NCBI GenBank assembly: GCA_007131745.1
Contig: SLPX01000061.1
Span: 1-5,954 of the forward strand
Length of the DNA: 5,954 nucleotides
Direction: 5' to 3'
From: Myxococcales bacterium
GTDB taxonomy: Bacteria; Myxococcota; Polyangia; HGW-17; SLPX01
Shown here: piece by piece, positions 5,411-5,954 of the stretch
Position numbering within the stretch: position 1 is the stretch's first letter
Layout of the letters: each line of letters starts with the position of its first letter
Program-made: the position numbers and the translations under genes
The notes under the pieces: model-generated
Databases searched by the model: none
What the model saw: the letters and a program-made list of their open reading frames with translations, nothing else
What the model was told of the DNA's origin: nothing

Positions 5411-5954
5411 ATGAAGCGCGATCTGAAACTTGAAGCTTGCATCGTAAAAAAATACGCCGCCGTTTCTCCGGCAATGAACGAACGCGCTCGCCGCCTGTGG
5501 GCTGCTGCCGAAGCTCAAGCTATCGGATATGGTGGCGAAACGCTTGTTTCCTCAGCAACAGGTCTCGCGCGCGATACCATCCGCAAGGGCATCAAGGAAA
5601 TTGAGCGAGGGGTTGAATTCCAGGATAGGATACGTCGACCTGGAGCTGGACGCCCTCGGTTGGACCAAAGCCAGCCTGGATTGAAAGAGGCGTTGGAGGA
5701 TTTGGTCCATCCGCTGACGCGCGGTGATCCATCTTCCCCTTTGCGTTGGACTTGCAAAAGTCGGGCGAAGCTCGCAGCGGCTTTGACGGAACAGGGCTGG
5801 AAGGTGAGCAGCACGACTGTTGGCCGCTTGCTCCACGAGCTTGGATACAGCTTGCAATCGGTGCAGAAGAACCGAGAAGGAGCAAACCATCCAGATCGGA
5901 ATGAACAGTTCGAGTATATCAATGCGAAGACCGTGGAGTTGATGGAGCGGGGTG
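5299..5954 (+). mobile_element. Left part of an ISAzo13-family insertion sequence
   Basis: The element is identified by its transposase; it continues past the right edge. The left boundary given is a guess, placed at the inverted repeat 5299-5322; the true tip could be anywhere from about 5278 to 5400. Confidence 0.5.
5411..5954 (+). CDS. ISAzo13-family transposase, N-terminal part (runs off window)
   Basis: There are 181 codons from the ATG at 5411, open to the right edge. An in-frame TGA at 5396-5398 lies just upstream, so this ATG is the first possible one; no clear ribosome binding site precedes it. The sequence is the recognisable N-terminal half of ISAzo13-type (Rhodopirellula-type DDE) transposases. 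Residues 24-66 (ERARRLWAAAEAQAIGYGG...ATGLARDTIRKGIKEIERG) form the helix-turn-helix. A basic linker follows (RIRRPGAGRPRL, 73-84), then the strongly conserved DLVHPLTRGDPSSPLRWTCK block (97-116). VSSTTVGRLLHELGYSLQS (132-150) is the second helix-turn-helix-like unit, followed by KNREGANHPDRNEQFEYINA (153-172). The DDE catalytic domain, which cuts and joins the DNA ends, would lie beyond the window, so integrity and activity cannot be judged. No frameshift is seen in the visible part. Confidence 0.9.
   Translation, partial: MKRDLKLEACIVKKYAAVSPAMNERARRLWAAAEAQAIGYGGETLVSSATGLARDTIRKGIKEIERGVEFQDRIRRPGAGRPRLDQSQPGLKEALEDLVHPLTRGDPSSPLRWTCKSRAKLAAALTEQGWKVSSTTVGRLLHELGYSLQSVQKNREGANHPDRNEQFEYINAKTVELMERG

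Noticed and set aside
5515..5922. Minus-strand open frames of up to 135 codons
   Set aside because: Shadows of the ISAzo13 transposase, whose plus-strand frame matches the family.

Overview
The window looks like an accessory, defence-island-like stretch of a bacterial chromosome, assembled from pieces with different base composition and degree of decay. The RhuM/restriction gene and the transposase are GC-richer. The hydrolase and toxin-antitoxin genes are visibly more AT-rich. An anaerobic bacterium such as a Desulfobacterota member is a plausible host, but this is a low-confidence guess; no housekeeping gene is present to anchor taxonomy.

Region 1 (1-1724) is the wreck of a restriction-type locus. 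The 3' part of a RhuM-family gene enters from the left. An exact 14-bp tandem duplication (190-217) knocks it out of frame; removing one copy restores a normal RhuM C-terminus whose stop (380-382) overlaps the next gene. That gene has a strong Shine-Dalgarno and starts at 369. It encodes the N-terminal half of a type III restriction (Res)-like DEAD/DEAH helicase: Walker A, DEGH and SAT motifs are present. Family-like sequence ends near 1628 and the C-terminal helicase and nuclease parts are absent. Region 2 (about 1629-1988) has no convincing gene and ends in a pyrimidine-rich stretch with an imperfect 20-bp tandem repeat.

Region 3 (1989-2786) is an intact alpha/beta hydrolase with a readable Ser-Asp-His triad. 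Region 4 (2787-3148) is non-coding as far as can be seen. Region 5 (3149-4070, minus strand) is a compact two-gene toxin-antitoxin-like operon: a small DUF6922-like protein (putative antitoxin) followed, with overlap, by an AbiEii-type nucleotidyltransferase toxin. A small palindrome lies upstream of it.

Region 6 (4071-5217) holds a divergent intergenic region with a good sigma70-like promoter and an exported protein of unknown function: an N-terminal signal sequence, an Asn/Gly linker, a probable beta-sandwich and a unique C-terminal domain. Region 7 (5218-5954) is the left part of an insertion sequence of the ISAzo13 family; its transposase runs off the right edge before the DDE catalytic domain.

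Taken together, the locus suggests repeated insertion and loss: a broken restriction system, a probably live toxin-antitoxin pair and a mobile element around two cargo-like genes. No clearly new multi-gene system is demonstrated. The points most worth checking are the 14-bp slippage-type duplication in rhuM, the DUF6922-like/AbiEii pair, and the unassigned exported protein with its palindrome-bearing promoter.
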